Source of the DNA: Krasilnikoviella flava
Lineage (GTDB): Bacteria > Actinomycetota > Actinomycetes > Actinomycetales > Cellulomonadaceae
DNA: 64,000 bases
Direction of reading: 5' to 3'
Assembly: GCF_900167525.1 (NCBI RefSeq)
Contig: NZ_FUZQ01000005.1
Span: 484,770 to 548,769 of the forward strand
The notes below the pieces were generated by a model. The model had not been told where the DNA came from and ran no database searches. It saw only the letters and a list, made by a program, of their open reading frames with translations. The translations under genes were made by a program, and so were the position numbers. Within the stretch, counting starts at the first letter, position 1. Every line of letters begins with the position of its first letter. Positions 1 through 8,365 of this stretch are shown in pieces.

Positions 1-399
1 TCGGCGGTGCGCCCCCAGGGCCGCGCCGCGGCCGGCATGGCGGGCATCCGCCTCGGCGCGGGCGAGCAGGTCGTCTTCTTCGGCGTCGCCCGCGCGGCGA
101 CCCGCGACCTGCACACGGTCGTCACCGTGGCCGGGACGTCGGGTGCGCTGCCCGGGACGGGCGGCGGGTCCGCCAAGGTCACGCCGTACGAGCTGTACCC
201 CGGCAAGGGGCGGGGCACCGGCGGCGTGCGCGCGCACCGCTTCCTCAAGGGCGAGGACGGGCTCGTCCTCGCCTGGGTCGGCGAGGGCCCCGCCCGCGCC
301 GTCGGGGGCGCGGGTCAGCCCGTCGAGCTGCCGGAGAGCACCGACCGCCGCGACGGCTCCGGTCAGCCCCTGGGTGCGCCGGTCGCCGCGATCGGCTGA
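1..399 (+). CDS. parC: Type IIA topoisomerase subunit A (ParC/GyrA-like), 3' end only
   Basis: The window opens inside this gene; 132 C-terminal residues are visible in frame 1, ending at TGA 397-399. The stretch RPQGRAAAGMAGIRL and the following beta-rich repeats match the DNA-wrapping C-terminal domain of GyrA/ParC, which with the B subunit forms the ATP-dependent type II topoisomerase. The catalytic Tyr domain lies outside the window. A partner B subunit gene lies at 34880-37006 on the other strand, so this is more likely the ParC-type second enzyme than the oriC-linked gyrA. The ParC/GyrA choice is inference. A strong hairpin follows the stop. Confidence 0.8.
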   Translation, partial: SAVRPQGRAAAGMAGIRLGAGEQVVFFGVARAATRDLHTVVTVAGTSGALPGTGGGSAKVTPYELYPGKGRGTGGVRAHRFLKGEDGLVLAWVGEGPARAVGGAGQPVELPESTDRRDGSGQPLGAPVAAIG

Positions 400-414
400 C
401 CGCCGGCCCGCCGT

Positions 415-490
415 GTCCACGACGCGCCCGTCGTGGACATGACGTCTTCTTCCTCAGCAGCTGCCTGCCACCGTCCGGCAGTTGCTGAGG
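415..490. terminator. Two consecutive hairpins between convergent genes
   Basis: Hairpin 1 (415-438) has a perfect 10-bp stem with a 4-nt loop. Hairpin 2 (452-465 pairing with 477-490) has a 14-bp stem with one G-T wobble and an 11-nt loop. They sit between the ParC stop and the end of the oppositely oriented hydrolase gene, so they probably terminate both. A T-tract is nearly absent, as is usual in high-GC actinobacteria. Confidence 0.6.
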
Positions 491-499
491 TACACGCCG

Positions 500-1204
500 T
501 CAGCCCCGGAGAGCCGCCACGATGATCTCCCCCAGGTCCGCCGGCCGGGTGAACATCGGCCAGTGGCCCGTCGGCAGGTCGACGATCTCGTAGCTGCGGT
601 GCCGGGCGAGCTCCGCGACGAACGGGTGGCCCTGCGCCACGAGGCTGCGCAGCACCTCGCCCGACATCTCGGACGCGACGACGGTCGACGGGATGTCGAG
701 GCGGCGGTCGTCGTCGCTCAGCCGGTGCGGCTCGCGCACCGTGCCCCCCGGCTGCGGCACCGACCGGGACATGACGTCGGCGCGGATCTCGTCCGTCATG
801 CCGCGCAGCGAGTCCGCCTCGAACTCGTCCCAGTCGAGCGGGTACTCGACGGCGTCGGCCGGGAAGTCGGCGTTCACCGCCTGGCCGTCCGCCACGGGCC
901 CGGTGTCCACGTACACGATGCGCGCGACCCGCTCGGGCCGGGCGTCCGAGGCCGCGTAGACGAGGCCGCCGGAGGCGGAGTGGCCGACGAGCGTGACGGG
1001 CACGCCGCCGCGGACGGCGTCGATCGCCTCGACCACGGCGCCCACGTGGTCAGCGAGGTGGACGCCGGACCGGTCCGCGTCGACCGACCCCATGCCGGGC
1101 AGCGTGACCGGGTGCACGGTGTGGCCCGCCGCCGTGAGGGACGGGACGACCTCGTCCCACGCCGATCCGTCGAGCCAGAACCCGGGTACCAGGATGATGT
1201 CCAT
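500..1204 (-). CDS. Alpha/beta-fold hydrolase
   Basis: This 234-aa single-domain protein has the alpha/beta-hydrolase hallmarks: N-terminal LVPGFWLDG (oxyanion region), the nucleophile elbow GHSASG with Ser76, and a C-terminal TGHWP carrying the catalytic His near residue 214. No signal peptide is seen, so it is probably a cytosolic esterase or lyase of the small RsbQ/hydroxynitrile-lyase-like group; the substrate is unknown. The ATG at 1204 lies 6 nt downstream of a TAATCT box, suggesting a leaderless transcript. It is divergent from the acetyltransferase at 1255, with 50 bp between them. Confidence 0.82.
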   Translation of the reverse strand: MDIILVPGFWLDGSAWDEVVPSLTAAGHTVHPVTLPGMGSVDADRSGVHLADHVGAVVEAIDAVRGGVPVTLVGHSASGGLVYAASDARPERVARIVYVDTGPVADGQAVNADFPADAVEYPLDWDEFEADSLRGMTDEIRADVMSRSVPQPGGTVREPHRLSDDDRRLDIPSTVVASEMSGEVLRSLVAQGHPFVAELARHRSYEIVDLPTGHWPMFTRPADLGEIIVAALRG

Positions 1205-1210
1205 GGCCCG

Positions 1211-1216
1211 AGATTA
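1211..1216 (-). promoter_or_regulatory. -10 box TAATCT, leaderless start of the hydrolase
   Basis: TAATCT followed by a 6-nt spacer and then ATG 1204. No Shine-Dalgarno sequence is present upstream of the start. Confidence 0.55.
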
Positions 1217-1254
1217 GGTGTGACCCCCGACACGCCGCCTGGTTCACTGTCGGG

Positions 1255-1716
1255 GTGCCCGACGACCTGGCCCTTCACGCCGACTACGAGCTCTCCGCCG
1301 ACCGCGCCCGGATCGACCCGGCGCGCGTGCACGACCTGCTTGCCGCGCACGCGTACTGGGCCGCGGGGCGCACCCGCGAGGTGCAGGAGGCGGCGATCGC
1401 CGGCTCCCGGAGCTACGCGGCGCTCAGCCGCGACACGGGCGCGCTGGTCGCTTACGCGCGGCTCGTCACCGACGGGGCCACGTTCGGCTGGCTCGCGGAC
1501 GTCGTCGTCGACCCGGCGCACCGTGGGCGTGGGCTGGGCCGCGCCGTCGTCGCCGCGGCGCTGGCCGACGTCGAGGCCCTCGGGCTGAAGCGGGTCCTGC
1601 TGAGGGCCTCCGACGACGGCCGGCCGATCTACGACCGCGCCGGCTTCACGCCGGTGCCCGAGCCCGAGACCTGGCTGGAGCTGCGCGCGAGCACCCCCGC
1701 GACGAGCAGCGCCTGA
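1255..1716 (+). CDS. GNAT family N-acetyltransferase
   Basis: This 153-aa protein covers one complete GNAT domain. The acetyl-CoA pyrophosphate loop RGRGLG is at residues 90-95 after the beta-4 strand VVVDP, and the final strand ends with RAGF followed by P, typical of small GNAT enzymes. It should transfer acetyl from acetyl-CoA to a small amine or an N-terminus; the substrate is not predictable. The GTG at 1255 is the only start that retains strand 1. Its last 88 nt overlap, tail to tail, the 3' end of the YhhN-like gene on the other strand. Confidence 0.8.
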   Translation: MPDDLALHADYELSADRARIDPARVHDLLAAHAYWAAGRTREVQEAAIAGSRSYAALSRDTGALVAYARLVTDGATFGWLADVVVDPAHRGRGLGRAVVAAALADVEALGLKRVLLRASDDGRPIYDRAGFTPVPEPETWLELRASTPATSSA

Positions 1717-2372
1717 CCCGCGACGTAGGTGAGCATCACCCAGAAGCCGGACGCGGGCGGCGCGAACCAGTCGGTGAACGCGCCCAGCGCGATCATCGCG
1801 TCCGACGCCAGGAAGACGATCCCGCCGGCGCCGGCCACCGGGTGCACGCCCGTGGCCAGCACCGCCATCGCGACGAGGCAGACCCCGTACACGACCACGG
1901 CGGCGAGCAGCGGCCCCGGCGCGCCGGGCGCGCACGCCGCGACGAGAGCCACCGCCGCGACCGCGTAGGGCGCCAGGAGCGCCGGCCGGCGCGCCACGCT
2001 CGCGCCGCGGGCGGGCCAGAACGCGACGACGTACGCCGCCTGGGCGAGCAGGAAGAAGCCCACCATGACGAGGAACGCGGCGTCACCGTCGAACGCCGCG
2101 GGCGCCGTGTCCCCGAGCCAGGACAGTCCCAGTGCCACGAGCACCAGGCGGACCAGCCTCGAGCGCGGCGCCGCGCACCAGAGCGTCACGGCGAGCAGGG
2201 GCATGAGGCACGTCTGCGTCACGCGGGCCCACGTGCCCGCGTCCGCGACCTGTGCCGACAGGTGCAGCACGGTGAGCATCGCGAGCGCGACGGCGGCCGC
2301 GCGCGAGGCGACGGTGGGGAGCAGCCGGGGCGGCGGCGCAGGGAGCAGCCCGTGATGAACGACGTCGGTCAC
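1629..2372 (-). CDS. Lysoplasmalogenase-like YhhN/TMEM86 family membrane protein
   Basis: The 247-aa product is almost entirely hydrophobic, with about seven or eight predicted membrane helices. The conserved LSWLGD and FLASDAMIA motifs of the YhhN/TMEM86 family carry the buried acidic residues thought to be catalytic. Characterised members hydrolyse the vinyl-ether bond of lysoplasmalogens; in bacteria the role is mostly unknown. Start GTG 2372 lies 7 nt after a TAGGCT box; the reading frame stays open upstream but codes for low-complexity sequence. The last ~30 residues (Ser/Gly/Lys-rich) overlap the GNAT gene in antisense and look like read-through into its coding DNA. Confidence 0.78.
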   Translation of the reverse strand: MTDVVHHGLLPAPPPRLLPTVASRAAAVALAMLTVLHLSAQVADAGTWARVTQTCLMPLLAVTLWCAAPRSRLVRLVLVALGLSWLGDTAPAAFDGDAAFLVMVGFFLLAQAAYVVAFWPARGASVARRPALLAPYAVAAVALVAACAPGAPGPLLAAVVVYGVCLVAMAVLATGVHPVAGAGGIVFLASDAMIALGAFTDWFAPPASGFWVMLTYVAGQALLVAGVLARSSSQVSGSGTGVKPARS

Positions 2373-2379
2373 GTCGCGC

Positions 2380-2385
2380 AGCCTA
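2380..2385 (-). promoter_or_regulatory. -10 box TAGGCT, leaderless start of the YhhN-like gene
   Basis: TAGGCT with a 7-nt spacer to GTG 2372. It helps choose this start within a much longer open frame. Confidence 0.5.
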
Positions 2386-2460
2386 GGCCCCCGGTGCGCC
2401 GCGCCGGAAGCCGGCCGGACACCCGGGACGCCGGCCGCGGTCCGCGCCGCCCGACGGTGT

Positions 2461-3582
2461 TCAGAACTCGATCGTGAGGAGCCGCGACCCGTGTCGCTTG
2501 GTGTAGCCCAGGCTGGCGTACAGGCCATGCGCACCGCTCGGGTTCTGCGTGTCCACGTCGAGCGCCGCGGCCGCCATCCCGTCGGCGGCGAAGGCCCGCA
2601 TCCCCGCCGCGAGCAGGGCTGGGGCGACCCTGCGACCGCGGTAGGCGCGGCGCACACCCAGGATGTCGGTGTAGCCGAACGGGTAGCCGCGCACCGCGAA
2701 GTCCTCCGTGTAGCGGGCGGCGACGTGGTACCCGACGACGAGCGGCGCGCCCGCACGCAGCGCGGCGGCCGTCTCGGCGTCGGTGGCCGGGTCTGTCAGC
2801 AGGGCGTCGACGTCCGGCGCCGGGTCGACCACGACGAACGACCACTCCGGCGCGTACGTGCTGCGCCCGCTCGTCCACTGCTCGGGGGTCTGCGGCTCGC
2901 TCCCCCAGTGGTCGCGGAACGCGTCGTTGTGCGCGAGCCGCGCGGGCTCGTCGTGCTCCGCCCGAAGCGGCAGCAGCCGCAGCGCCGGATCGAGCCCGAC
3001 GTCGGGCAGGGGGTGCGCGTCGAGGTCGCGCAGGTCGCGCTCCAGGTCGGAGTAGAACCGCTGCGCCGTGAACCCTGCCCGCTCGAAGAGCCGCAGGCGC
3101 GCGGGCGGCAGGTCGTCCTCCACGAAGGCGGCGAGACGGCCGGGCAGTGCCTTGCCCGACTCGCCCAGCACCTGTCGTCCACGCGCGACCAGCCAGGCGT
3201 GCAGCTCGCGCCCGATGCCCTCGCCGCGGCGGTCCGGGCGGACCCCGCCCCACAGGAAGGCGCGCACCCGGCTCACGTCGCCGGGCATCGTCTCGACGTA
3301 CCCGTACGCGGCGAGCGAGCCGTCGGTGTCGAACCCGAGCACCGAGTCGTGCTCGAGACGCCGCCAGGGCGCCTCGAGGATCTCGACCAGCTCGCCCAGC
3401 GACTCCCGGTACGGCTCGTGGTCGGCCTCGGCGATCGTGTTCCGCAGCCCGAGCAGCACGGGGGCGTCGTCGCGGGCCGCCGGCCGCCAGGTCAGGCCGC
3501 CGGCCGCGAGCGCCGGGAGGGCGGACGGCGCGGCGACGCGCTCCGCGAGGGGCGCGAGCGCGGTGGAGGTCGGGGTCGCCAT
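2461..3582 (-). CDS. Tandem-GNAT acetyltransferase (mycothiol-synthase-like architecture)
   Basis: The 373-aa protein has two GNAT repeats. The first spans about residues 30-180, with an acetyl-CoA loop in RPDRRGEGIG. The second spans about 200-373, with VRRAYRGRRVA and the closing YASLGYTKRH. This duplicated arrangement is that of MshD and related actinobacterial acetyltransferases, but identity with true MshD cannot be judged by eye, so a substrate is not assigned. ATG 3582 is 6 nt after a TAGCGT box. The gene is divergent from the lactonase gene at 3721. Confidence 0.78.
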   Translation of the reverse strand: MATPTSTALAPLAERVAAPSALPALAAGGLTWRPAARDDAPVLLGLRNTIAEADHEPYRESLGELVEILEAPWRRLEHDSVLGFDTDGSLAAYGYVETMPGDVSRVRAFLWGGVRPDRRGEGIGRELHAWLVARGRQVLGESGKALPGRLAAFVEDDLPPARLRLFERAGFTAQRFYSDLERDLRDLDAHPLPDVGLDPALRLLPLRAEHDEPARLAHNDAFRDHWGSEPQTPEQWTSGRSTYAPEWSFVVVDPAPDVDALLTDPATDAETAAALRAGAPLVVGYHVAARYTEDFAVRGYPFGYTDILGVRRAYRGRRVAPALLAAGMRAFAADGMAAAALDVDTQNPSGAHGLYASLGYTKRHGSRLLTIEF

Positions 3583-3588
3583 GGACTC

Positions 3589-3594
3589 ACGCTA
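3589..3594 (-). promoter_or_regulatory. -10 box TAGCGT, leaderless start of the tandem-GNAT gene
   Basis: TAGCGT, 6-nt spacer, ATG 3582. The same hexamer and spacing recur at the Usp gene (41336-41341). Confidence 0.55.
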
Positions 3595-3720
3595 GGTGCG
3601 CCCGCCCGCCGCGCGCACGGGCTTTTCGCCGGGCGGCGCCCGGTCCGGGCCTTGCCCCCGGCGCCCCGGTGTGGCACGGTGCAGCGTCCTGACCAGCACC
3701 GACCCGCAACGGAGCGCGTG

Positions 3721-4614
3721 ATGACCGACGCCGTCCCCGCCGTGTACGAACGCCTCGACGAGCGCTTCGGCGCCGTGCGCGGCGACAGCCGCCTCGAACG
3801 CCTCTGGACGGGCGGACGCTGGACCGAGGGCCCGCTGTACGTGCCCGCCGGCCGGTACCTGCTCTTCAGCGACATCCCGAACGACCGCGTGCTGCGCTGG
3901 GACGAGACGGACGGCTCGGTGAGCGTGTTCGACGCCCCGGCGGGCTACGCCAACGGCCGCACGATCGACCGGCAGGGCCGGGTCGTCACGTGCCAGCAGG
4001 GGCCGCGGCGGATGGTGCGCACCGAGCACGACGGCTCCACGACCGTGCTCGCGGACCGGTGGGACGGGCGCCGCCTCAACAGCCCCAACGACGTCGTCGT
4101 GTCGCCCGACGGCGCCGTGTGGTTCACCGATCCCCCGTACGGCATCACGAGCGACTACGAGGGCGAGCGCGCGGAGCCGGAGATCGACGGGTGCCACGTG
4201 TACCGGGTCGACCCCGGCACCGGCGTGGTCGCCGCGGTCGCGACCGACCTCGAGCGGCCCAACGGCCTCGCCTTCTCGGTCGACGGGCGTCGCCTGTACA
4301 TCGCGGACACGCAGCGACGGCACCTGCGCGCCTTCGGCGTCGACGGCGGCCGGCTGGTGGGCGGGGAGGTCTTCGCCGAGCTCGACGGCGGCCCCGACGG
4401 CGTGCGCGTCGACACCGCGGGCCGCGTCTGGGTGGCCGCCGGGGAGGCGCTGCACGTCCTCGACCCGGACGGCACCCTCCTCGGCCGCCTGCACCTGCCG
4501 GAGGAGGTGTCGAACCTCGCGTTCGGCGGCCCCAAGCGCAACCGCCTGTTCGTCACGGCGTCGACCTCGGTGTACTCGATCCTGCTCGCCGTGAACGGCG
4601 CACCGCTGCTCTGA
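3721..4614 (+). CDS. SMP-30/gluconolactonase/LRE family protein
   Basis: The 297-aa protein has the six-bladed propeller repeats of the SMP-30 family: WTEGPLY near residue 36 (metal-binding Glu), RLNSPNDVVVSPDG (Asn metal ligand), RPNGLAFS and GGPDGVRVD (Asp ligand). Members are divalent-metal lactonases acting on sugar acid lactones, or related esterases, usually cytosolic. ATG 3721 is preceded by GGAG about 9 nt upstream. The frame is open far upstream, but that part is antisense to the tandem-GNAT gene. It could be a sugar lactonase for an unlinked pathway. Confidence 0.85.
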   Translation: MTDAVPAVYERLDERFGAVRGDSRLERLWTGGRWTEGPLYVPAGRYLLFSDIPNDRVLRWDETDGSVSVFDAPAGYANGRTIDRQGRVVTCQQGPRRMVRTEHDGSTTVLADRWDGRRLNSPNDVVVSPDGAVWFTDPPYGITSDYEGERAEPEIDGCHVYRVDPGTGVVAAVATDLERPNGLAFSVDGRRLYIADTQRRHLRAFGVDGGRLVGGEVFAELDGGPDGVRVDTAGRVWVAAGEALHVLDPDGTLLGRLHLPEEVSNLAFGGPKRNRLFVTASTSVYSILLAVNGAPLL

Positions 4615-4665
4615 ACCGCCTCCGGGCCGCTGTGGACGCGCCGTCCGGGCGGCGCGGCGCGCCGC

Positions 4666-4671
4666 TACGCT
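4666..4671 (+). promoter_or_regulatory. -10 box TACGCT, leaderless start of metH
   Basis: TACGCT, 6-nt spacer, GTG 4678. The 63-nt gap upstream of metH is too short for a cobalamin riboswitch and no B12 box is seen. Confidence 0.55.
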
Positions 4672-4677
4672 GCACGG

Positions 4678-7600
4678 GTGACGATCACGCTCGATCCTGC
4701 CGCCGACGCCCGCTCCACCGCCCTGCGCGAGGCGCTGCGCACGCGCGTCGTGGTGGCCGACGGCGCCATGGGCACGATGATCCAGGACGCGGACCCCACG
4801 CTCGAGGACTACGAGGGCCACGAGGGGTGCAACGAGATCCTCAACGTCTCCAGGCCGGACATCATCACGAGCGTGCACGACGCGTACCTCGAGGTCGGGG
4901 TCGACGCGATCGAGACCAACACGTTCGGCGCGAACTGGTCCAACCTGTCGGACTACGGCATCGACGACCGTATCCGCGAGCTGGCCCGCGCGGGCGCCGC
5001 GCTCGCCCGAGGCCGGGCCGACGCCTTCACCACGCCCGACCACCCGCGCTGGGTGCTGGGCTCGATGGGCCCGGGGACCAAGCTGCCGAGCCTCGGCCAC
5101 ACGACGTACGCCCACCTGCGCAGCACGTTCGCGGAGCAGGCCGCCGGGCTGCTCGAGGGCGGCGCGGACGCGCTGCTCGTCGAGACGAGCCAGGACCTGC
5201 TGCAGACCAAGGCCGCGGTGACCGGGTGCCACGACGCGATCCGGGACGTCGGGCGGAACGTGCCCGTCATCGCGTCCGTGACGGTCGAGACCACGGGCAC
5301 CATGCTCATGGGCTCGGAGATCGGCGCCGCGCTGACGACGCTCCAGGCGGTCGGCGTCGACGCCATCGGCCTGAACTGCGCCACCGGGCCGGACCAGATG
5401 AGCGAGCACCTGCGCCACCTGTCCCAGCACTCCGAGGTGCCGGTGACGTGCATGCCGAACGCGGGCCTGCCGGAGCTGGGGCCGAACGGCGCGGTGTACC
5501 CGCTGACCCCCGAGGAGCTCGCCGCGGCCCACACCCAGTTCGTCGGCGAGTTCGGCCTGGGCCTGGTGGGCGGCTGCTGCGGCACCACCCCGGAACACCT
5601 GCGCCAGGTGGTCGAGTCGGTGCGCGGCCGTGAGCTGCCGAACCGCAACCCCGTCCGGGAGAACGGCGTCGCGTCGCTCTACTCGCACACCGACCTGCGG
5701 CAGGACACCTCCTATCTCGCGATCGGCGAGCGCACCAACGCCAACGGCTCCAAGGCGTTCCGGGACGCGATGCTCGAGGAGCGCTGGGACGACGTCGTCG
5801 ACATCGCCCGCGCCCAGACGCGCGACGGCGCGCACCTGCTCGACGTCTGCGTCGACTATGTGGGTCGCGACGGTGTCGCGGACGTGCGGGCTGTCGTCTC
5901 GCGGCTCGCGTCGGCGTCCACGCTGCCGCTGGTCATCGACTCCACCGAGCCGGCGGTCATCCAGGCCGGGCTCGAGCTGGTGGGCGGTCGCGCCGTCGTG
6001 AACTCGGTGAACTTCGAGGACGGCGACGCCCCCGGGTCGCGGTACGCCCGCATCATGCCGCTGGTGCGCGAGCACGGGGCCGCCGTCGTCGCCCTGACCA
6101 TCGACGAGGAGGGCCAGGCCCGCACCACGGAGACGAAGGTCGCGATCGCCGAGCGCCTCATCACCCAGCTCACCGGCGACTGGGGCATGCACGTCGACGA
6201 CATCATCGTGGACACCCTCACGTTCCCGATCGCGACAGGGCAGGAGGAGACGCGCCGCGACGCCATCGAGACCATCGAGGCCATCCGCGAGCTCACTTCC
6301 CGCTACCCCGGCGTGCACACCACGCTCGGCGTCTCCAACGTGTCGTTCGGGCTCAACCCGGCGGCACGCACGGTGCTCAACTCCGTGTTCCTGCACGAGG
6401 CGACGAAGGCCGGGCTCGACTCCGCCATCGTGCACGCCGCGAAGATCCTGCCCCGCACGGCCATCCCCGACGAGCAGTGGGAGGCCGCCGAGGACCTGGT
6501 CTTCGACCGGCGCCGCTACGACGACGAGGGCAACCTGGTCCACGACCCGCTGTCGCACCTGCTCGAGCTGTTCTCCGGCGTGGACGCGACGGCGATGCGC
6601 GACCAGCGCGCGGCCGAGCTCGCCGCGCTGCCGGTCGGTGAGCGGCTGGAGCGCCGCATCATCGACGGCGCGCGCAAGGGCCTCGAGGACGACATCGACG
6701 AGGCGCTGGCGGACGGCACCAAGGCGCTCGACATCGTCAACACCTACCTGCTCGGCGGCATGAAGACCGTCGGCGAGCTCTTCGGCTCCGGGCAGATGCA
6801 GCTGCCGTTCGTGCTGCAGTCGGCCGAGGTGATGAAGTCCGCCGTGGCGCTGCTCGAGCCGCACATGGAGAAGGTCGAGGGCGACGGGGACCGGTCGAAG
6901 GGCACCGTCGTGCTCGCCACCGTGCGCGGCGACGTGCACGACATCGGCAAGAACCTCGTGGACATCATCCTCACCAACAACGGCTACACGGTGGTGAACA
7001 TCGGCATCAAGCAACCGGTGAGCGCGATGATCGAGGCCGCCGAGGAGCACGGCGCGGACGTCATCGGCATGTCCGGGCTGCTGGTGAAGTCCACGGTCGT
7101 GATGAAGGAGAACCTCGCGGAGCTGGCCTCGCGCGGGCTCGACCAGCGGTGGCCGGTGCTGCTGGGTGGCGCCGCGCTGACCCGCACCTACGTCGAGGAC
7201 GACCTCGCCTCCGCGTTCCCCGGCACCGTCCGGTACGCGAAGGATGCGTTCGAGGGGCTGCGGCTCATGGAGCCGCTCGTGGCGATCGCGCGTGGCGCGG
7301 ACCCCGAGTCGGTCGGCCTGCCCGCGCTGCGCAAGCGCCGGCACGGCGTCGTGACGGTGACGGAGACCGCGCCGGAGGACCTGCCGGCCCGCTCGGACGT
7401 CGCCGCCGACAACCCCGTACCCGCTCCCCCGTTCTGGGGCACCCGCGTCGTCAAGGGGATCCAGCTCGCCGACTACGCGGCGTTCCTCGACGAGCGCGCG
7501 ACGTTCATGGGTCAGTGGGGGCTCAAGCCAGGCCGCGGGGACGACGGGGCGAGTTACGAGGAGCTCGTCGAGACCGAGGGCCGGCCGCGGCTGGCCGCAT

Positions 7601-8250
7601 GGCTCGAGCGGGTCCGCACGGACCAGATCATGGACCCCACGGTGGTGTACGGGTACTTCCCCGTGTGGTCGGACGGCGACGACGTCGTGGTCGCGCACCA
7701 CGACGGTCCCGACGGCGGCTCCGGCGGCGAGCCGGGCACCGAACGGCTGCGCTTCCACTTCCCGCGCCAGCGGCGCGACCGGCACCTGTGCCTGGCGGAC
7801 TTCGTCCGCCCGCGGTCGTTCTTCGAGGAGACCGGCCGGTTCGACGTGCTCCCCGTGCAGCTCGTGACCGTCGGCGACCTCGTCTCGGGGCACACGGCGA
7901 AGCTCTTCGAGGCGAACAAGTACCGCGAGTACATGGAGCTGCACGGGCTGTCCGTGCAGCTCACGGAGGCGTTGGCGGAGTTCTGGCACTCGCGCGTGCG
8001 CGACGAGCTCGGGTTCTCCGACGAGGAGCCCGAGGACGTCGAGGGACTGTTCAAGCTGCGGTACCGAGGCGCGCGGATGTCGCTCGGCTACCCTGCCTGC
8101 CCGGACATGGAGGACCGCCGCAAGGTGGTCGAGCTGCTGCGCCCCGAGCGCGTGGGCGTCACGCTGTCCGACGAGCTGCAGCTGCACCCGGAGCAGTCCA
8201 CCGACGCGTTCGTCTTCCACCACCCGGAGGCGAAGTACTTCTCCGTGTGA
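4678..8250 (+). CDS. metH: Cobalamin-dependent methionine synthase
   Basis: The 1190-aa enzyme transfers the methyl group of 5-methyltetrahydrofolate through cob(I)alamin to homocysteine, giving methionine in the cytosol. All four modules are present. The homocysteine domain (about 20-320) has zinc ligands C234, C300 and C301 (LNCATG, GGCCGTT). The pterin domain covers about 340-600. The cap and B12-binding domain (about 640-880) has DVHDIGKN supplying the lower axial His754. The SAM-reactivation domain runs to the end with the signature GYPACPD. Length is near the usual 1,180-1,250. GTG 4678 is chosen because it lies 6 nt after TACGCT. Confidence 0.96.
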   Translation: MTITLDPAADARSTALREALRTRVVVADGAMGTMIQDADPTLEDYEGHEGCNEILNVSRPDIITSVHDAYLEVGVDAIETNTFGANWSNLSDYGIDDRIRELARAGAALARGRADAFTTPDHPRWVLGSMGPGTKLPSLGHTTYAHLRSTFAEQAAGLLEGGADALLVETSQDLLQTKAAVTGCHDAIRDVGRNVPVIASVTVETTGTMLMGSEIGAALTTLQAVGVDAIGLNCATGPDQMSEHLRHLSQHSEVPVTCMPNAGLPELGPNGAVYPLTPEELAAAHTQFVGEFGLGLVGGCCGTTPEHLRQVVESVRGRELPNRNPVRENGVASLYSHTDLRQDTSYLAIGERTNANGSKAFRDAMLEERWDDVVDIARAQTRDGAHLLDVCVDYVGRDGVADVRAVVSRLASASTLPLVIDSTEPAVIQAGLELVGGRAVVNSVNFEDGDAPGSRYARIMPLVREHGAAVVALTIDEEGQARTTETKVAIAERLITQLTGDWGMHVDDIIVDTLTFPIATGQEETRRDAIETIEAIRELTSRYPGVHTTLGVSNVSFGLNPAARTVLNSVFLHEATKAGLDSAIVHAAKILPRTAIPDEQWEAAEDLVFDRRRYDDEGNLVHDPLSHLLELFSGVDATAMRDQRAAELAALPVGERLERRIIDGARKGLEDDIDEALADGTKALDIVNTYLLGGMKTVGELFGSGQMQLPFVLQSAEVMKSAVALLEPHMEKVEGDGDRSKGTVVLATVRGDVHDIGKNLVDIILTNNGYTVVNIGIKQPVSAMIEAAEEHGADVIGMSGLLVKSTVVMKENLAELASRGLDQRWPVLLGGAALTRTYVEDDLASAFPGTVRYAKDAFEGLRLMEPLVAIARGADPESVGLPALRKRRHGVVTVTETAPEDLPARSDVAADNPVPAPPFWGTRVVKGIQLADYAAFLDERATFMGQWGLKPGRGDDGASYEELVETEGRPRLAAWLERVRTDQIMDPTVVYGYFPVWSDGDDVVVAHHDGPDGGSGGEPGTERLRFHFPRQRRDRHLCLADFVRPRSFFEETGRFDVLPVQLVTVGDLVSGHTAKLFEANKYREYMELHGLSVQLTEALAEFWHSRVRDELGFSDEEPEDVEGLFKLRYRGARMSLGYPACPDMEDRRKVVELLRPERVGVTLSDELQLHPEQSTDAFVFHHPEAKYFSV

Positions 8251-8365
8251 GGTTCAGGAGTCCTGGTCGGCGCCGCCCTGGGTGGCCGTGACCTGCAGGG
8301 ATACCCGGAAGCCCACGGATCCCACCGTCGCTGGACGGAACTCAGCGTACCCAACTCGGACGACG

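Noticed and set aside
4615..4677. Cobalamin riboswitch upstream of metH
   Set aside because: The gap is only 63 nt, contains no B12-box-like sequence, and the gene appears to be leaderless.
3592..8223. 1543-codon open frame antisense to metH
   Set aside because: It is a GC-rich shadow of metH: composition is His/Arg/Asp/Val-rich with no domain, while the opposite frame encodes a complete methionine synthase.
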